64,000 nucleotides of DNA from Phialophora verrucosa (GCA_002099365.1 MSED01000005.1:1674001-1738000), one strand, 5' to 3'; positions 21,565 through 33,922 are shown, counted from the stretch's first letter. Numbers and translations: made by a program. Notes: generated by a model not told the origin, from the letters alone.

Positions 21565-22004
21565 GAAAATGCAAAGGAAATATGCTTACCCGTTCGGAAT
21601 GGCCTGCGAAGCCGCTGAAGCACGCCGAACGTGCCGTGAAATACATGTGACTGCCATCTGAGGTTCATCTCACTCTCGTACATTGGTGACCCGGAGAAAA
21701 GTCGCTGATGACACAATGTTATTACTACGCAGGACATTCGCGCTCATTTCCGGCGGATTTCCTCGTCGTCCAGCACCGGCACCAGCATTCATAACATCCG
21801 CTATCATACATGGTTGTGACAAACCGACGCATTTCCCACTGGCGGTATTCTTCCTGTGGATGTGACAAGCTCAGCTAGGCTGAACAAGCTTTGAATTCGA
21901 GCTTTGCGGTGTTCGTATCCTGTGCCTTTCAAGCGAGGGGTAATCGGCAGTATGGCTCTCATTCCAGCCGTTCCGCCATATACGTTGCACTTGCGTGGTC
22001 TTGC
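21565..22004. other. Intergenic region between quinone oxidoreductase and RPA70
   Basis: 440 bp between two minus-strand genes, with the promoter of the oxidoreductase inside. No gene is seen. Confidence 0.5.
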
Positions 22005-23930
22005 CTACTCGTCGATATTGTATTGCTTGATTAGCTCGATCAATTTTTGGGACTCCACCACAAAGTTCAACGGTGCTGCTGATGTCACCTGGTAGCGGAC
22101 CCTGAGGTCAACGTCAGCTTTGATCCGAGGGCGCACCGTGGAAAAATGATCTTACCGTTGCTGTTCTTGGAAACTGTCGAGTTTGGCCTTGCACTTCCAA
22201 TTCCACGTCTTGCAGTTCGCCTCTGAGAAGATCTCGGCCAGTCTCTTCTCGTCAACTTCCTTGATCTCCATCAACTCATCTGCCGTCTTGCCAATGACCA
22301 TCCTGCCGGTCTCATCGAAGCAGCTGACCCACAGTTGTCCTGTGTGGTCGCTAATATTGACGGACATGATATAGCGGTATTCTGGCTTCTCATGAGTTTT
22401 GTCGCATCGCTCGCATCGCCACTGACCCGGTTCGCTTTCGAAGACTTTCTTGTTGCACCCTTCTGACAGACATGCCGGATAGCAGAAGTTGTCCTGCTTA
22501 ATGTACTGTATCGACGCCTTGACGGAGAAGAAGTCTGCATTTTCTGACATGCCCAGTTGTTCGTCCTTGACTTGGGAGATGGTCTTGAATGGATCGCTTC
22601 GAGAGCCAGCGCCAGGGCCCAGGGTGCCTTGAACGTTTGCGTGCGTCGCGAAGTTGCCACTTCGTCCTTGATCTTCGAACCAGCCCTTCAACTTGTGCGC
22701 TTCGGGCATGTCTGGGTTTGCACTGACGGAGCCAGAGCTCAGCAGACTCAGACTGCGTCCGCCGAAATCTGACACTTTGACGCCCTTGAAGGCCACAATT
22801 GATTCAGGTGGGACGTCGAATGAGGCGGCAGTCTTTCCCCAGATGGTCAGCCGTACAGAGTAGCCGGTGTTATCGACTAAAGTCAGTTCTCTCTTGTCGT
22901 AGGGCTTGCTGGTGGTCTTGGAGGTGATCTGAGAGGTCTCGCCAACGTCCTTGAGAACACCGATTATGTCAATAGTGGTGTCCTTCTCCACAAACTGCAG
23001 GTCCCCAATCGAGGTAAAATTGTATCGGACTTGTGGCACACCATCTTGTTCTTCGGCTTTCTCGACAACGGTCTCTCTCTCGAAGTGTAGCTCGTAGTCG
23101 TTCGCCAGGTTTGTGAACTGTTTTTTGGCAAATGCGACTCGACAAGGACTTGAGATGTAGTAGACACTACCTTCTTGAAATATATCGTAGAGTTGGTCGC
23201 ACTGTTCATTGAAGCCGGTGGCTCGGATTTCGCCACTCTCATCTAGAAGATTCACACTGAAGAGTTTGCCCTCGCCGTTTCTGTTGTGCCATGTCTTAAT
23301 ATCTGACTTGTTCGTGCACCGTGCCTTGATAGTCCACTTGTTCGAGTATGGAGAGATTGCCTCAATGGGGTAGATGTTGGCGTGCGCGGATGATGAAGGC
23401 TTAGTGTGACTAGGCATAGGTCGACTCGGCTTTGGCGACTCTTGCTTGCCATAGAAACCGTTGCTTGTGATAGCTGTGTTGAATGGCTTGCCGTCCTCCT
23501 CTTCTTTCAACTCCAATGGCACCGGATTACCCAGTTTTTCGTGCTCGCCATACTCCTCCAGGACCTTGATTTTGGTGACAATGAGGATACTACGTTCCAT
23601 GGTTAGCATTGTCCGAGAGCACCGGAATAGTACATACCGCTTAGTCTTGACCTTGTTGGCAGAATAGCCCAGCAGTTGAACTAGTACTCCTTTGCGCAGA
23701 ATCTTCTCCTCAATGAGGTTGTTCTCCTGCACAGCAAGCATTGTTTGAACATAATTTTTGGTATCGTTGAAAATGACTCTGTGACGTTCCTGGGCGCCAC
23801 CTTGAGCAGCAATGGGCTTGATCTGGACTGCTTGCACCACGGGATCGCTGACTCTTCCGGGACGGTCGGCGAAGATGTCGGCGAGGCAGCCGGCATCGAT
23901 ACGCCGAAGCGCATCAGCAGGATTGTTCAT
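22005..23930 (-). CDS. rfa1: Replication protein A large subunit (RPA70/Rfa1)
   Basis: Exons 23930-23638, 23589-22156 and 22101-22005 join to 607 residues. The last exon adds the normal end, NFVVESQKLIELIKQYNIDE. Domains in order: RPA-N fold (NPADALRRIDAGCLADIF, VQAVQIKPI), linker, DBD-A starting YPIEAISPYSNKWTIKARCT, DBD-B, and DBD-C with the Cys zinc ribbon (CYPACLSEGCNKKV, WRCERCDKTHEKPEYRY). It is the main ssDNA-binding subunit in replication and repair. An in-frame ATG 38 codons upstream (24044) exists, but the family N-terminus fits 23930. Intron 1 is 48 bp and has no in-frame stop, so unspliced RNA stays open. An ACGCGT element lies about 140 bp upstream. Confidence 0.95.
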
Positions 23931-24480
23931 GGCTGGAGTCTGAGCGGTTCGGAGATGCAATGGAACGAGACTGTGGCAGTGACTGATCAGAGTGGGTAGT
24001 GTTATGTTGTTGGAAGTGCGAGGACTGTTAGCATCGAGAGTCATGAATTACAAAACCCCGCCACTTCGCGACGCGTTCGAGCGCGTTTAAAGTGGCCCAC
24101 TAAAGGCTGCCGCACAGCGCAGTGAGCAAAGGAACGCCACTCACTGCTCAGGCCAGTGACGTTGAGACTGACACTCATTAGCATTCCTTTTGCATGGAGC
24201 AAGCCTTGATCACATTGGTGCACTTGTCATTCCAATCATTGCATGCTCATAGTCTGTCAGAGGAGTGAAGCCTTGGGCGGGGTATGCTTTCAGACCGTCA
24301 GATTGTCCAGATTGCGGTCCTCTAGAGGTGGCCTGTTTGTATCACCTCACTCGAACAGTTTTCAGGGTCAGTAGTACGTGCGATTGAGGGCACATCCAGT
24401 AATCTGCAAGAAAACCCTGCCAGGGTGACAGGACTTGCTTCAATATCACATACAGACGTCTCAGGCTCCAAGCTACCACC
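23931..24480. promoter_or_regulatory. Divergent promoter region between RPA70 and a dienelactone hydrolase
   Basis: 550 bp between two start codons. It holds an MluI cell-cycle box on the RPA70 side (listed separately). No other feature is clear. Confidence 0.6.
24071..24076. promoter_or_regulatory. MluI cell-cycle box (ACGCGT) upstream of RPA70
   Basis: The palindrome ACGCGT lies 141 bp upstream of the RPA70 ATG, and a second GCGCGT core follows within 10 bp. In yeasts, MBF binds ACGCGT to drive G1/S expression of DNA-replication genes including RPA subunits. Here the site is seen directly and its function is inferred. Confidence 0.65.
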
Positions 24481-25597
24481 ATGTCCAGTCCTGAATCAGC
24501 AACTAAAGCCCCCGAATCCGATGCGATGGAGGACGCAGCAAGAACTCAACCCTCGCTCATCTCAACACAGGACTCGCGAGCCCAGGATGGACCCAGCATG
24601 GGCGAGCACTGCGTGACAGACCGACCGACACCTTCCAACCGACAGCCATCAGGAGAAATGTCCAAGATGGGCGACGTGGACGTCTACATCTCCAAACCCG
24701 CAGACTATCCCAACACGCCGGCGAAGCTTCTCCTCCTACTCACAGCAGGCACGGGTGTCCATTCAACAAATAACCAGATCCAAGCAGATATATTCGCTCA
24801 AGAGGGCTTTGTTGTCATCATGCCCGATCAATTCAAGGGTGACCCCGCGCCCAACTCGAATAAGGCGACTCTCTCGTCTCCGGTAGAGCCGCAGAGCCCG
24901 GGTCTCCTAGAGAGAATCAAGCTCGGTGCAGTGGAGACGGCGAAGTCGTTCATGGTAGATATGTGGCTGGCCAGACAAACGCCTGAGAAGGTTCTTCCTA
25001 TTTTGATGAAGGTGATCGAAACATGTAAGGACGAATATGCAGATGCAGTGGCGCACGGTGAGGGGATATATGGTGTCGGGTATTGCTTCGGAGGCAAGTA
25101 CGTGGTCATGCTTGCGGGAGAGCACCATGGGACTGCGCTGCAGGGACAAGCTGGGAAGGATGTAGAAGCAGGCTCGGTCAAGAATGGGCCTTTGATCAAG
25201 GCAGGCGCTGTTGCTCATGCCACGTTGGTGACCAGGGAGGACCTCAAGGCCGTCAAGACGCCAGTGACCCTGGTTTGTGTCGGTGAGTCGCTGGACGCAC
25301 TGATCGTTCCAGATCGATAGCTGACCCAGGTAACCAGAGAACGACCCTCTATTCCCTGAAGAGGTGCTTGAAGTCGGCCGAAAACACTTTGCAGCAAGCA
25401 ATATCGAGCACGAAATCAATACATATCCAGAAGTGCCACACGGTACGTTGCAACCGGGAAGGGATTCTCGTGCTCGACTCTACAGGAACTGACGCGGAAC
25501 AGGGTTCGCTGTTTATGGAGACTACGATTCACCAGCTATCAAGCAAGCTCAGGAAGCAGCCTTCCAGCAGATGCTCAAGTGGCTGAAGGCGCATTGA
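24481..25597 (+). CDS. Dienelactone hydrolase family protein
   Basis: Exons 24481-25282, 25338-25442 and 25503-25597 join to 333 residues. The alpha/beta-hydrolase triad of the family is complete: Cys202 in GVGYCFGGKY, Asp270 in ENDPLFPEE and His302 in EVPHGFAVYG. The last two appear only after splicing, which supports the exon model. The first 60 residues are polar and probably disordered; the conserved part starts near MSKMGDVDVYISKP (residue 60), so a later start is possible. Family members hydrolyse dienelactones in aromatic degradation, but many fungal ones act on other esters, so the substrate is unknown. It is likely cytosolic because no targeting signal is seen. Confidence 0.9.
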
Positions 25598-25964
25598 CGT
25601 TATACCACGGGAACTTGATGCGATTTCTTTTCTCTGGTTGAGAGGTACGGTCACGACAAACATAAAGATACCCGTAGCATGAACACAATAAGAAACTCGG
25701 CGCATTTGGAGTGGTAGCATTGGCGCAGCAACTGGTTGGAATGATTCTTGCTCAACTAGTGCCGTAGGGTCCGCTGTCCCAGTAAACCTGTATCGCTTCG
25801 GAGGTGACCTCTTTGGAAGCGCAGAACAAAACGATGCCTTTGTATCCCGCTAGCATTTCGATTGTTGCCCAGGCTTCCACACTTATTGCTCATCGACCTC
25901 TCAATATCTCTGTTATCACCCCTCCCTCTCCGCGGTTGATTGTCGTTGTCGTCGTTCCGTTCAC
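25598..25964. other. Convergent intergenic region, nothing recognised
   Basis: 367 bp between the hydrolase and calmodulin stops, presumably their 3' UTRs. Confidence 0.6.
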
Positions 25965-26687
25965 TCATTTCTGCATCATCAATTGTACGAATTCGTTGTA
26001 GTCGATGCGACCATCGCCGTCCTGGTCGGCCTCCCGGATCATTTCATCCACCTCATCATCTGTGAGCTTTTCACCGATCGAGGTCATGACGTGGCGCAGC
26101 TCAGCTGCGGAGATGAAGCCGTTGTTGTCTCGGTCGAACACCTTGAATGCTTCTCGGATTTCCTCCTCGGAGTCGGTATCCTTCATCTTTCGAGCCATCA
26201 TTGTGAGGAACTCTGCGCGATCCGTCAGCCAACGTCCACAACCCGGGCGGAAACTTCTTTTCGTACCCGGGAAGTCAATGGTGCCATTGTTGTCTGCATC
26301 CACCTCATTGATCATGTCTTGCAGTTCAGATTCGGAGGGATTCTGGCCAAGTGATCTCATGACAGTGCCCAGCTCCTTGGTCGTGATTTGCCCTAGCAGT
26401 ACGAGTTAAGCGTCGCTTTAGAACAAACGAGCAGCTGCGTCGGTGCCGAGCCGCCGTGGGTGAGAGAACCTACCATCACCGTCTTTGTCCTGCGGGGTTG
26501 CGTGTCAGCACTGAAGGCAGCAATACAGAAGGGATGAACACATACGAACAGAGAGAAGGCTTCCTTGAACTCGGAGACTTGCTCTTCGGTCAGCGAGTCC
26601 GCCTGTGCCCAGTCAAATGTCAGTCGGCGATCCAGGAGAGTGACGTTTCACGATTGTAACCACAATCTAGATCCGTAGTCGTACCAT
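25965..26687 (-). CDS. cmdA: Calmodulin
   Basis: Five coding exons are inferred: 26687-26685 (just the ATG), 26602-26546, 26489-26474, 26392-26267 and 26212-25965. They give exactly 149 residues. All four EF-hand loops are intact: DKDGDGQITTKE, DADNNGTIDFPE, DRDNNGFISAAE and DQDGDGRIDYNE. The ADSLTEEQVSEFKEAFSLF start and VQLMMQK end are those of filamentous-fungal calmodulin. It is the essential Ca2+ sensor acting on calcineurin and CaM kinases. The gene is split more heavily than its neighbours. The intron between the second loop and FLTMMARKM is 54 bp with no in-frame stop, so retention would insert 18 residues. Confidence 0.98.
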
Positions 26688-27189
26688 GATGGAAGTGATT
26701 TGACTGGGAAGTAAGGTTGATGCTGGCCGCGAACGGTATTCAAGTGCGCGCAGTAATTGTAGCTGGTTATGGATGACTTTGTATGTCGGAAAAGGGCCAC
26801 TATTTCACAGCAGCTGAAACGGCGGGCGTATGTGAATTGCGACGTTCTCTGTAAAAGGAGCCTCGAACCTTGACTGGCCGGCCGCAGCTGAGGCTCGAAG
26901 GATCGTGGACGCCATCCCTCGCCCGGATCAAAGATGTTCCATTTCCGGCGACCTCCAGCCGTTCACGATTCCGGTGTCTGCGTCTTCCATGTCCTTCAGA
27001 GACGAGTCATGCTAACACTATTGTCGACGCAAGGAATTCTGTTTTGGCTCATGTAGTTTCGACTTGAGGCCGTGATCATAATTTCCGACTCAGCTGTGCC
27101 TCACAGCATCATGACAACGACAGCAACTGAGATCCAGACGACAGGCGACACTCGCATGTGAAGCCCGTCGACTTCACCACGTTTCGAAC
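26688..27189. promoter_or_regulatory. Divergent promoter region between calmodulin and TLG2
   Basis: 502 bp between two start codons. I see no distinctive element. Confidence 0.5.
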
Positions 27190-28282
27190 ATGTGGAGAGA
27201 CCGCACGAATCTGTATTGCTCACGCCCCCAGCATCACACGAGCCGCGCTAACACTGTCCAGCTACATCTCCTATCGACAGTCCTATTCCCACCACCCTGC
27301 GAAGAAGCCCAGATTCCCAGCAGGCAATGGCTATGGCGACCAGGCTTCGGAGGAGACCCGGGGTCTCATGTCAACGGACGCATACGACGACGGTGACGCC
27401 GTGATAGAGATGGACTTGCTCCCTCCACGGTGGATTGATGTGCAAGAAGAGGTCGGAGACCTGCTCAAAGACATCACCTTCAAGTCCGCCAAGTTGGACA
27501 AGCTGCATTCGAAGCACGTCCTGCCAGGCTTCGAAGACGACTCGGTCAAGTTGCAGGAGGAGCGCGAGATTGAGCAATTGACTACAGAGATCACACGAAG
27601 CTTTCAGGAATGTCAAAAGGCCATCAAGCGCATTGAGAACATGGTGAAGGAAGCGAGTCGTACGGGCAACCTACAGAAAGGGGACGAGGTCATGGCGAAG
27701 AACATCCAAGTCGCGCTGGCCTCGCGGGTGCAAGAAGTCAGCGCGACGTTTCGAAAGAAGCAGAGTAATTACCTCAACAAGCTGCGGCAGCTAGGCGGAT
27801 TTGAATCGCCCATAGGCCGTGCCTCAACCCCGGTACAAAATCCGTATTCCGACCCGGCGCTCATGGAATCTGAGGTGGATAAAAGGCTGGGCCAGTCCGC
27901 CTTGCAACAAACGGCGCAAAAACGACTGCACAGGAACGACGCCGCCATCGCCCAGCGAGAACATGAAATCAACGACATCGCCAAGGGCATCATTGAATTG
28001 GCGGACATCTTCCGCGACCTCCAGGCTATGGTCATCGACCAAGGCACCATGCTCGATCGCATCGACTACAACGTCGAGCGCATGGCCACTGACGTGAAAG
28101 GGGCGGAGAAGGAGCTGGTCGTCGCGACCAACTACCAGCGTCGAAACACTAAGCGGAAGATTCTCCTGCTTCTCTTTCTCCTCGTCGTCGGCATGTTCGT
28201 TCTGCTACTCGTCAAGCCAAAGAATCGGGCTCAGACACCACCGCCTGCAGCCCCTCCAGAATCACAGGATACCCCTCCGTGA
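27190..28282 (+). CDS. tlg2: t-SNARE Tlg2 (syntaxin-16 type)
   Basis: Two exons, 27190-27212 and 27262-28282, give 347 residues. The 23-bp first exon restores MWRDRTNLYISYRQSYSHHP. This N-terminal peptide is diagnostic of Tlg2/syntaxin-16 and is where the Sec1/Munc18 protein Vps45 binds. A longer unspliced frame starting at 27158 lacks this peptide. An Habc-type helical region follows (about residues 65-200). The Qa-SNARE motif is near residues 250-315 (REHEINDIAKGIIELADIF, then DQGTMLDRIDYNVERM, with the central Gln in DLQAMVIDQ). A C-terminal anchor, ILLLLFLLVVGMFVLLLV, is last. It acts in endosome-to-late-Golgi fusion. Confidence 0.95.
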
Positions 28283-28811
28283 AGTCAGCCGCCAAAAGCA
28301 AAGATAAACACTATAGGGAACTCCCAGCAGCATGGACCAAGGGGCGAACCAGCGATCGAGCGACGGATGTCCCCCAAGCCTATATGGGGGCGGGATGCCA
28401 CAGTAGCGGCGTTAGCCACCCTGACGCAGCAGAGAGATCGAGCGATCTCGCGAGGGATCTCTTCCATGGAAACGTCGGGCCGTGGCAACTCCAGAACCGT
28501 GAGAAAGATGCGCCGATATAATGTTAGGCCATGGGAAGGGTCGATCATCTCCCCGTGCTAGAGAGCCAGTAAATCCCCGACTCCTGGGAAAAGGGATCTC
28601 CGAACATATGGCTTCCGCGAAGGTCTCTCAAGGTCAGACGAGCGATGATCAAGCAATCTCAGACGCACGCATGAAGACAACAGCGTCGCCACAATGTTCC
28701 ATTGGTACTATATAGGCAAGTCCAGTCGCGCCCAAGGTCATCCAGGTACTGATCATGGACTAGAATACTCCTCGCTTGGAATGTCACTGCGACTATTGTA
28801 TGAGGAGCAAT
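28283..28811. other. Intergenic region at the left border of the accessory island
   Basis: 529 bp after the TLG2 stop with no recognisable gene or repeat. To its right begins decayed coding sequence. Confidence 0.5.
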
Positions 28812-29626
28812 TCACGTTGACATTGTAGACCTAATCAAAGAGGGATGTATCAACCATAACAGCACTTTTGCCAACGGGAGATGGAACCTGAATACTCCGT
28901 ATGCCTTTCCCCCTTCACTAAGGAACGCTTGATAATGTTGTCGTCTTTTCTCGTTCCAGTCGTGTTTCTTGATCCGTGTGCCGTACTCTTTTAGAGTAGC
29001 TGTACCCATATTCCTGTTTGTACCCGACCTGGCGTCCAGTTTCAGGATCTGGATAGCGGTCTCTCCCCCCTTTCGCCTTGACTCACTTCCAAGCAAGTAC
29101 TTTTTCCCATCCCCGTCCTTCGCGGCCAACCAGTGCACAGCGGATAAGCTCGGGTTCCAAGCGACCAGCGCGGCTTCATCAAACTGCAGACACCTCGTTG
29201 CTTTAAACCCCCATCCTCCGTACACCCGCGCGTTGTGGTCGTGTAGGTCGCCAAAGTCGGATGTGTCATCTTCTCAAATGTGACTCTCTGCTTCAATTGT
29301 CCCGAAAAGAAAACTGTCCCCTCGTCCGGAAGTGCTCGGCCTGGAAGATGGTATGAGTGCCGCTGCTCCTCTACTGCTTAGGCGCGAGATGAAGATACGT
29401 TTCTCCAATCACGCTGTGAGGGCAATAGTAAGAGAAGAACCGAGTTTCTCGCGAGCGGCTGGCGCATCCAACTTCTCGACCTTAAAGTGGCCGTCGATAT
29501 AGATCCACAGGCGACTCCAATGTGCCAGCGCGAGTCAAACCGTCCGTGATCTCAAAATTCCCAGAAACATGAGAAATGCTGAACCGAACCGACCCCGGTG
29601 TAAACGTACCGCTCTTTCACCAGTGC
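28812..29626 (-). pseudogene. Decayed coding remnant downstream of the NLR-like gene
   Basis: Protein-like text continues after the TPR frame stops at 29627 but jumps between frames and crosses stops. In order on the minus strand it reads FSISHVSGNFEITDGLT, then (shifted) WIYIDGHFKVEKLDAPAARE, then (shifted) SVIGETYLHLAPK and a stop, then FQAEHFRTRGQFSFRDN and a stop. It ends with an open 137-codon frame containing GWGFKATRCLQFDEAALVAW. Each piece looks constrained (WxYIDGHF, LDAP, GWGFK), so I read this as one domain broken by at least three frameshifts and two stops. It could be the C-terminus of the neighbouring NLR or a separate dead gene. I do not recognise the domain. Confidence 0.5.
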
Positions 29627-32600
29627 TCAGTCCTTTCCGTTCGCATCCACGGGAGGGCGAAGACGCATGGTTGCCGTATCGGCCATCGGGCCACCGAAAA
29701 TGATCCAAAAGTCCTGGGGTCTTACCCAAGCGAGACCCTCCTGCTGGAGGAGGCTGTCTGCCTGCTCAGACCGCCCGTCCCGGATAAGTTGCAAAGCGGT
29801 CTCTGCAATCTGTAGTTGATGAGCCGGCTCGGGCTCGTCATGGAGTGTATTGATGCTCACTGTGTCGCTGTTGTTGTCTTCCCTGACAGGAGTCACCAGC
29901 TCGGTGAAGAGCATCAGTGCTGCGTCGGCTTCGTCGTGCCTACGCATGGCTTCGGCGAGATTGAGTCGCACCCACATCAATTCACGATTGTTCTTCTCCC
30001 GATCTTCACCTATCGATTGCATGATCAGCGCTTGAAGGACATTCCTTGGTTCTTGGTATTCGCCGGCATCAAACGCCAGGCATGCCACGACATGCGTCCT
30101 CTGGCATACGCGTTCGAAGCTCATTTCGAACACGCTGGAATTGGCAACCTGGTCGAGGAAATCTTTCGTCATATGTGGCTTGTTAGCGTCCCGGAAGAGA
30201 ATAGCGAGTTGTAGAGCCGAATCGACACACAGGGGATGTTCTGTCGTCTGTATTCTATAGCGCTGTGACCAGGCGTCGAGCAGATAGCCGGCAGCATCCT
30301 CAAAGTTGCTTTGTCTCCGGTAAACAGAGCCAAAGCCGGTGAAAAGGGCAGCAGCGAACAAGCTTGTTTTACCGTTCTTGTCCACCCACTTCTTCTCGAC
30401 GTCATGGAAGAGCCGTGTCGCTTCTTCCACGTTGCCGGCAATTTCGTTGACTTGGCCCAGGAATAGTTCGCCTGCAAGTAAGCCTTTGCTCGTATCGCCC
30501 ACTTTCACGAGGAGTGTGTCTAGGACTTCTCTCAGGATCTTTGCAGAGATACGAAGTCGGCCGAGACGGTAATAGGCACCGGCTATCATGGTTCTCGTGC
30601 TCAACAAGTCCATCGAGTCTTGACCAAGAACATCGCGCTGGAGATCATACACTTCCTGCAGTCTGTCCAAGGCGTAGTCGTAGGGACCTTTCCACAGATA
30701 GTCCGCGTACAAGGTGAGCTGCGCTTGCAGGGTCATTGGATCTCGCGGGCCGAGATGGCGCAAAAATCCCTCCGCGACGACGGTCTTATAATCCAGGTCC
30801 TGCTGGAGTTCCCGAAATGACCTCGCTCCTAGATTTAGGAACCAGCCAAGGCGCATCAGGGGCAGAAACCTTGCGAGCACATTTCCAGCCACGTTTTCCA
30901 ACTCCCTGCTCAAGGTCTCGTGAGCTCCAATGAAGACAGTCGAGATCGGGAGTTCCGGCCTCGTGTCTGGGTCGAGCGTTGCATACCAATCTCTCAGCTT
31001 GGTGACCACGTTCAGTTGGCCTTCAAATCCAGATTTGTTGCGCAGCACGTAGAAGATTCTCGGACCAAGTTACAAACTCGTTGCCATTCAAGAAGGACCG
31101 GAAATCATCAACAAGATCCTCAGGCAGGCGCGAAAGGTGAGTGGCATAGGTATGCCAGTTGAGGCAGGCATGGTCGTATAACGCAGACTCCAGCAATTGC
31201 AAGTCGAGCTCTTTCGGTACCTTCTCCCCTCCGAAGATATTCTCCCACAGCAGTCTGAGGCATGTTCTCCAATCCCTGTAGTGCGGCTCTCGTAGTTTCC
31301 TGAGACTTATCCGTAACAGATACTCATACGGGTTCTGGCCGGTCGCCGCATGGAGTCTTTCAATGAATTGGCGGGCGGAGGAATGAGAAAACTGGACGTC
31401 TTTTCCGCACACGTCAACAAATGACCCGCATATTTGTTTCACCTGCTTGGCTGGATGGAAGAACCCTTTCTCTTCCACGGGAACATCCGGTTCCATGTCC
31501 AGGAAAAGAGCTTCACAGATTGCGTCCAATCCAACATGGTCTGGATGCCCAGCAAGCAGCAAGAAGATTTCGTCACGATGTTTGATGTGGTCATTTGGTA
31601 GGGTCTTCTGATGGTTGTTCAGTCGCCCTTGGTACATTTCCATGAGGCCACGTGGGGGCTCTTGCAACAGCTTCCTCTGCTGGATGATGCAGTCGGCATC
31701 TTCCAAGCTGTCCAGCATAAGGCTAGCCCACAAAAAGAGTCCCTGTGATCCCTCGTGCACGGTCCGCACAATGTCACCTTTCAGGGGCTGCAGTTTTTCA
31801 CTTGCCTCAATACGCTTACGCACATACACCCCAAGGGGTTCGCTCATCGTTCTGGCGCAGAGAACAATGTTGGTCGGATCTTGGAAACGATGTTCGAGGA
31901 AAGGAGTCCTCTGGGATAGCAGGAGGATCTTGGTTTTAATGGTCGGCTCAGCTTTCAAACTGAGCAGAAATTTAAAGAGCTCGTCTGCTTCGGGAGATTC
32001 TTCGCACTCGTCCAAGCCATCAAAGACAAGCACGGAGGAGGGCAAGGGCTTCAGAACTTCGGCCAACAGCTCGAGAAGCAAAGAGCAGCGTATTTCCCGC
32101 AGTGGTAGGTGCGTCGGCAGTGCTAGGCGTCGCAGGTGGCACCAGAAGTCCGGTCCCAGCTGCGTCACCAGACATTCCTTCGCCTTTAAGAGCTGGGATA
32201 TCGCGGCCAACACAAGACTCTGCGGTACCGCAGCACCCTTGGTACCAGAGCGGAAGCATATGCAAGCCGTGATTGTTGACTCGGCAAGTCTGTCTGCAAG
32301 CCAGGACCCCAGGACAGTCTTTCCAATGCCTAACTATAGTTAGCCCTGGGCAGACAGCTCAGAAGCAAAAGGGTGGAGCGACCTGCGACACCTGCAATCC
32401 ACAACAGCGCATTCGTATCTGCGTTAGACAGCCAGGCTTGATATCTAGGATCTTTTTCAATCCAGCAGCAAGTGTCGTCCGAGGCTCTGGAGTGAGGGGT
32501 CTGCAGATATAGGCCACCTTTGGCGTTTGCAGACCCATCTACAGCCAGTTGATGCAGTGCCATGAGGACTAATCGAGGTTAGACGCATGGGCGGACAAAG

Positions 32601-33922
32601 GCGGTGAGCGCAAGAACATACCCTGCTCCTGGTGTGACGCTCGTGCCGCATTTTCATATGCTGTATAAGTCAGTGTGCTTCTGGGCCTCAGCACAGCGTG
32701 GCTTCGCTCGATGACCTACAGATGGACAGTGCATTGAACAACATCTGAAGCTGCCTTTGGATCTGTTGAGATCCGACATGGACTTGAGATTCTAAGGCTT
32801 TGAAGGACGTATGGCTTTCTTGTAAGTTGTCAGCAAGGAGGAGCAGCATCTCATGCATGCAACCAACCGGTTCGAAACCTATCTTGCTCTGCAGCCGTAT
32901 TAGACACGATGACACGATGATCCTTGGTCGTTGGCACTCACCAGCCGCTTGGTGTGTTTGTAAATGGCGAGAAAGAGCTTGGTCGGCGCTCTCAACAGCC
33001 GCCCAGAGTGAGGCCAACTTCCTTTGGAAGACGTCGGTAAAGCCTCTGAAGGGCAGTCTAGCTCTTCTTTGGCAATGGGCTCGCGCTCTGAACAGATAAT
33101 GAAGCGTATGCGCCTGTAGCCTCACCACGGCGTCGAATGCCTCGGGATTGTCCCGGAGTGTGAGAGCCTCCTTACTACATCGGTCGAGCTGCTGGAAAGT
33201 CTGCTCGACTTTTTCCGCGATATGGAAACGTATTCCGAAGCCCTCAACAGCAACCTACGCGCGAGTTAGAGACATCGTGGCAGGAGCTGGCTGTTCAGAA
33301 TGAGTTGATGTGCGGGTAAATAATCGGATCAGGCCAGGGTGACACGAGTGGCAGCATTCTATTCGTTGGCTCAGCGACTGACCACAAATACCTTGCAGCT
33401 CTAACTGGTTGGACGCGGCCACCGATCTCGAGAAGCGCTGGCGATCTGAAATTAGACTACGAGTCTGCGTTGGTTCGAATCCGGTGCGGTGGCTCTGGTG
33501 GGTGGGTGAGTGAGTGAGGCGGCTAAGCCTCACCGAGTTCACTGGGGACGCAGCGGTAGGATACACAAAGAGAGCACTTGTGGTACGTACCTGAAACAAC
33601 AACCGAGCTGATCCCCAGACTAGGGCTGTGATATGAGGCTGATGCTGGATCATCACATCCCCAATGGAGACGTAGAATTGAATCCTCTCAAGGAGGTCAG
33701 CAACTTTCTTGTGCTTCGGTGCTGATCCATAGCGCTTTCCCAACGCCCGCTTTACATCCAGAAGAAACTTCTTCCGATCGCAGGTGGACGATGCCGGATC
33801 CTCGACGGATTTCGCCGGAATCCGTTCTTTGTCGCATTGAGCGAGATTTTCGTTGTAATACTAGCAGTGAAAAATAGACGTGTCAGCTTTCTGCCGTCGC
33901 CATCGAATATCTGCCTGGGCTA

